This document shows, piece by piece, positions 12,260-13,197 of a stretch of 13,197 nucleotides of DNA. A program made the translations under genes and the position numbers. The DNA is taken from contig JAKSHV010000012.1 in the NCBI GenBank assembly GCA_024399225.1, positions 1 through 13,197 of the forward strand, written 5' to 3'. The notes under the pieces are model-generated. The model did no database searches. It had not been told where the DNA came from and was given only the letters and a program-made list of their open reading frames with translations. The stretch comes from an archaeon. GTDB taxonomy: Archaea > Thermoplasmatota > Thermoplasmata > Methanomassiliicoccales > Methanomethylophilaceae. The stretch's first letter is position 1, and each line of letters begins with the position of its first letter.

Positions 12260-13197
12260 ATGACCGCAGTCAGGAATTCCAGCAACATTTCCGTCGAGGA
12301 CGGAACCGCTATCGTCAAAGGATGGGTCCAGGACGTCAGGGCCCTCGGAGGAATCGCATTCGTCACCCTCAGGGACAGGTACGGAACCATCCAGATCACC
12401 CTCCCCAAAAAGAAGATTGAGCCCGCACTCTTCGAAGAGATGACCAAGCTCCCCAGGGAGTCTGCAGTCGCCATCACCGGAGAGGTAAAGGCAAGCAACC
12501 AGACCGCACTGGGTCTTGAGATCATCCCCTCCGCACTCGAGGTCTACAGCAGGGCACAGACCCCTCTTCCCCTCGGAGTCATCGACAAGGTAGATGCAGG
12601 AATGGACACCCGTCTCGATCACAGGTTCATGGATGTCAGGAAACCTGAGATCAAGGCAGTCTTCGAGCTCAAGGCAATGATGGTCGAGCTCATCGAGGAG
12701 TGCGTCCGCGCAAACGGATTCACCCAGGTCTACACCCCCAAGATCAACGCAGCAGGTGCAGAGGGTGGAGCAGAGCTCTTCCAGATTCAGTACTTCGACA
12801 AACCCGCATTCCTGGCACAGTCCCCCCAGCTCTACAAGCAGATCCTCATGAGCTCCGGGCTCGAGCGCGTTTTCGAGCTCGGTCCCGCATTCCGTGCGGA
12901 GCTCTCCAACACCAACAGGCACGTCACCGAGTTCATCTCCTTCGACGGAGAGATGTCCTTCATCGAGAAGGAGGAGGATGTCATGGCCATGATCGAGACC
13001 ATCGTCGACCACGTCCTCACCGGACTCAAGGAGAGGGGAAAGAAACAGCTCGAGATCCTCGGCAAGGAGATCAACGTCCCCGCCAGGCCCTACCCCATCC
13101 TCACCTACTCCGAGTGCCTCAAGATCGTCCAGGAGAACGGACTCCCCCTCAAAGAGGGAGACGACCTCGGAACCGAGGGAGAGAAGATCGTCGGAGA
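12260..13197 (+). CDS. aspS: Aspartyl-tRNA synthetase, archaeal type (5' part, runs off the window)
   Basis: The enzyme attaches aspartate to tRNA. The window holds the first 312 residues of an expected 430-440. Residues about 1-105 are the anticodon-binding OB fold (VKGWVQDVRALGGIAFVTLR), then a hinge (TPLPLG) and the class II catalytic domain. Recognisable parts are LDHRFMDVRKPE, AEGGAELFQIQYF, AFLAQSPQLYKQ and motif 2 around PAFRAELSNTNRHVTEF. Motif 3 would lie beyond the window. Q24 and A83 stand where aspartate-only archaeal enzymes have tryptophan and lysine, so this enzyme may also charge tRNA-Asn. The ATG at 12260 is preceded by a TATA box 26-35 bp upstream, and the frame is open to the window end. 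Confidence 0.95.
   Translation, partial: MTAVRNSSNISVEDGTAIVKGWVQDVRALGGIAFVTLRDRYGTIQITLPKKKIEPALFEEMTKLPRESAVAITGEVKASNQTALGLEIIPSALEVYSRAQTPLPLGVIDKVDAGMDTRLDHRFMDVRKPEIKAVFELKAMMVELIEECVRANGFTQVYTPKINAAGAEGGAELFQIQYFDKPAFLAQSPQLYKQILMSSGLERVFELGPAFRAELSNTNRHVTEFISFDGEMSFIEKEEDVMAMIETIVDHVLTGLKERGKKQLEILGKEINVPARPYPILTYSECLKIVQENGLPLKEGDDLGTEGEKIVG

Noticed and set aside
12116..13012. A 298-residue - strand open frame opposite aspS
   Set aside because: Shadow of the aspS coding strand; low-complexity composition and no family.

Overview
The window is archaeal. It carries an archaeal TOPRIM-type DnaG, a bifunctional fructose-1,6-bisphosphate aldolase/phosphatase, a short (226-residue) archaeal triosephosphate isomerase, an archaeal-type aspartyl-tRNA synthetase and a LonB-like AAA+ ATPase. 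TATA boxes sit about 25-40 bp ahead of most start codons, which suggests leaderless or short-leader transcripts. Arginine is very often AGG, ten of eleven visible stop codons are TGA, one is TAA and none is TAG. Together this points to the Thermoplasmatota, most likely a host-associated or anaerobic Methanomassiliicoccales methanogen. That placement is an inference; no marker gene here proves it.

Layout. (1) 1-772, + strand: an AT-rich left edge with the 3' end of an unrecognised gene and a small membrane-anchored exported protein, unlike the GC-rich core genes and possibly acquired. (2) 773-1115: a gene-free stretch with a TATA box and an apparently long, foldable dnaG leader. (3) 1116-4729, + strand: dnaG, enlarged to 691 residues by an arginine/glutamate repeat tract, followed after 17 bp by a LonB-like AAA+ ATPase that lacks the protease domain; a hairpin plus T-tract ends the unit. 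(4) 4777-7940, - strand: a Sel1-repeat protein, a GNAT acetyltransferase and a secreted, membrane-tethered phospholipase-D-family protein with a lamin-tail domain, each with its own TATA box. (5) 8065-10134, + strand: a winged-helix/MORN/degenerate-vWA/winged-helix protein of unknown function, then trmB. A shared terminator hairpin lies between trmB and tpiA. (6) 10171-12037, - strand: fbp and tpiA overlapping by 11 nt, two consecutive steps of gluconeogenesis. (7) 12260-13197, + strand: the 5' part of aspS, running off the window.

Functional reading. The window is mostly information processing (dnaG, trmB, aspS) and central carbon metabolism (tpiA, fbp) with accessory genes in between. Triosephosphate isomerase supplies dihydroxyacetone phosphate, which the aldolase/phosphatase condenses with glyceraldehyde-3-phosphate and dephosphorylates to fructose-6-phosphate. 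No classical defence system, CRISPR array, transposase, tRNA or rRNA was seen. The least conventional items are the perfectly duplicated repeat tract in DnaG, the possible start-codon-abutting switch in its leader, the protease-less LonB-like ATPase with a zinc ribbon, and the MORN/vWA protein.
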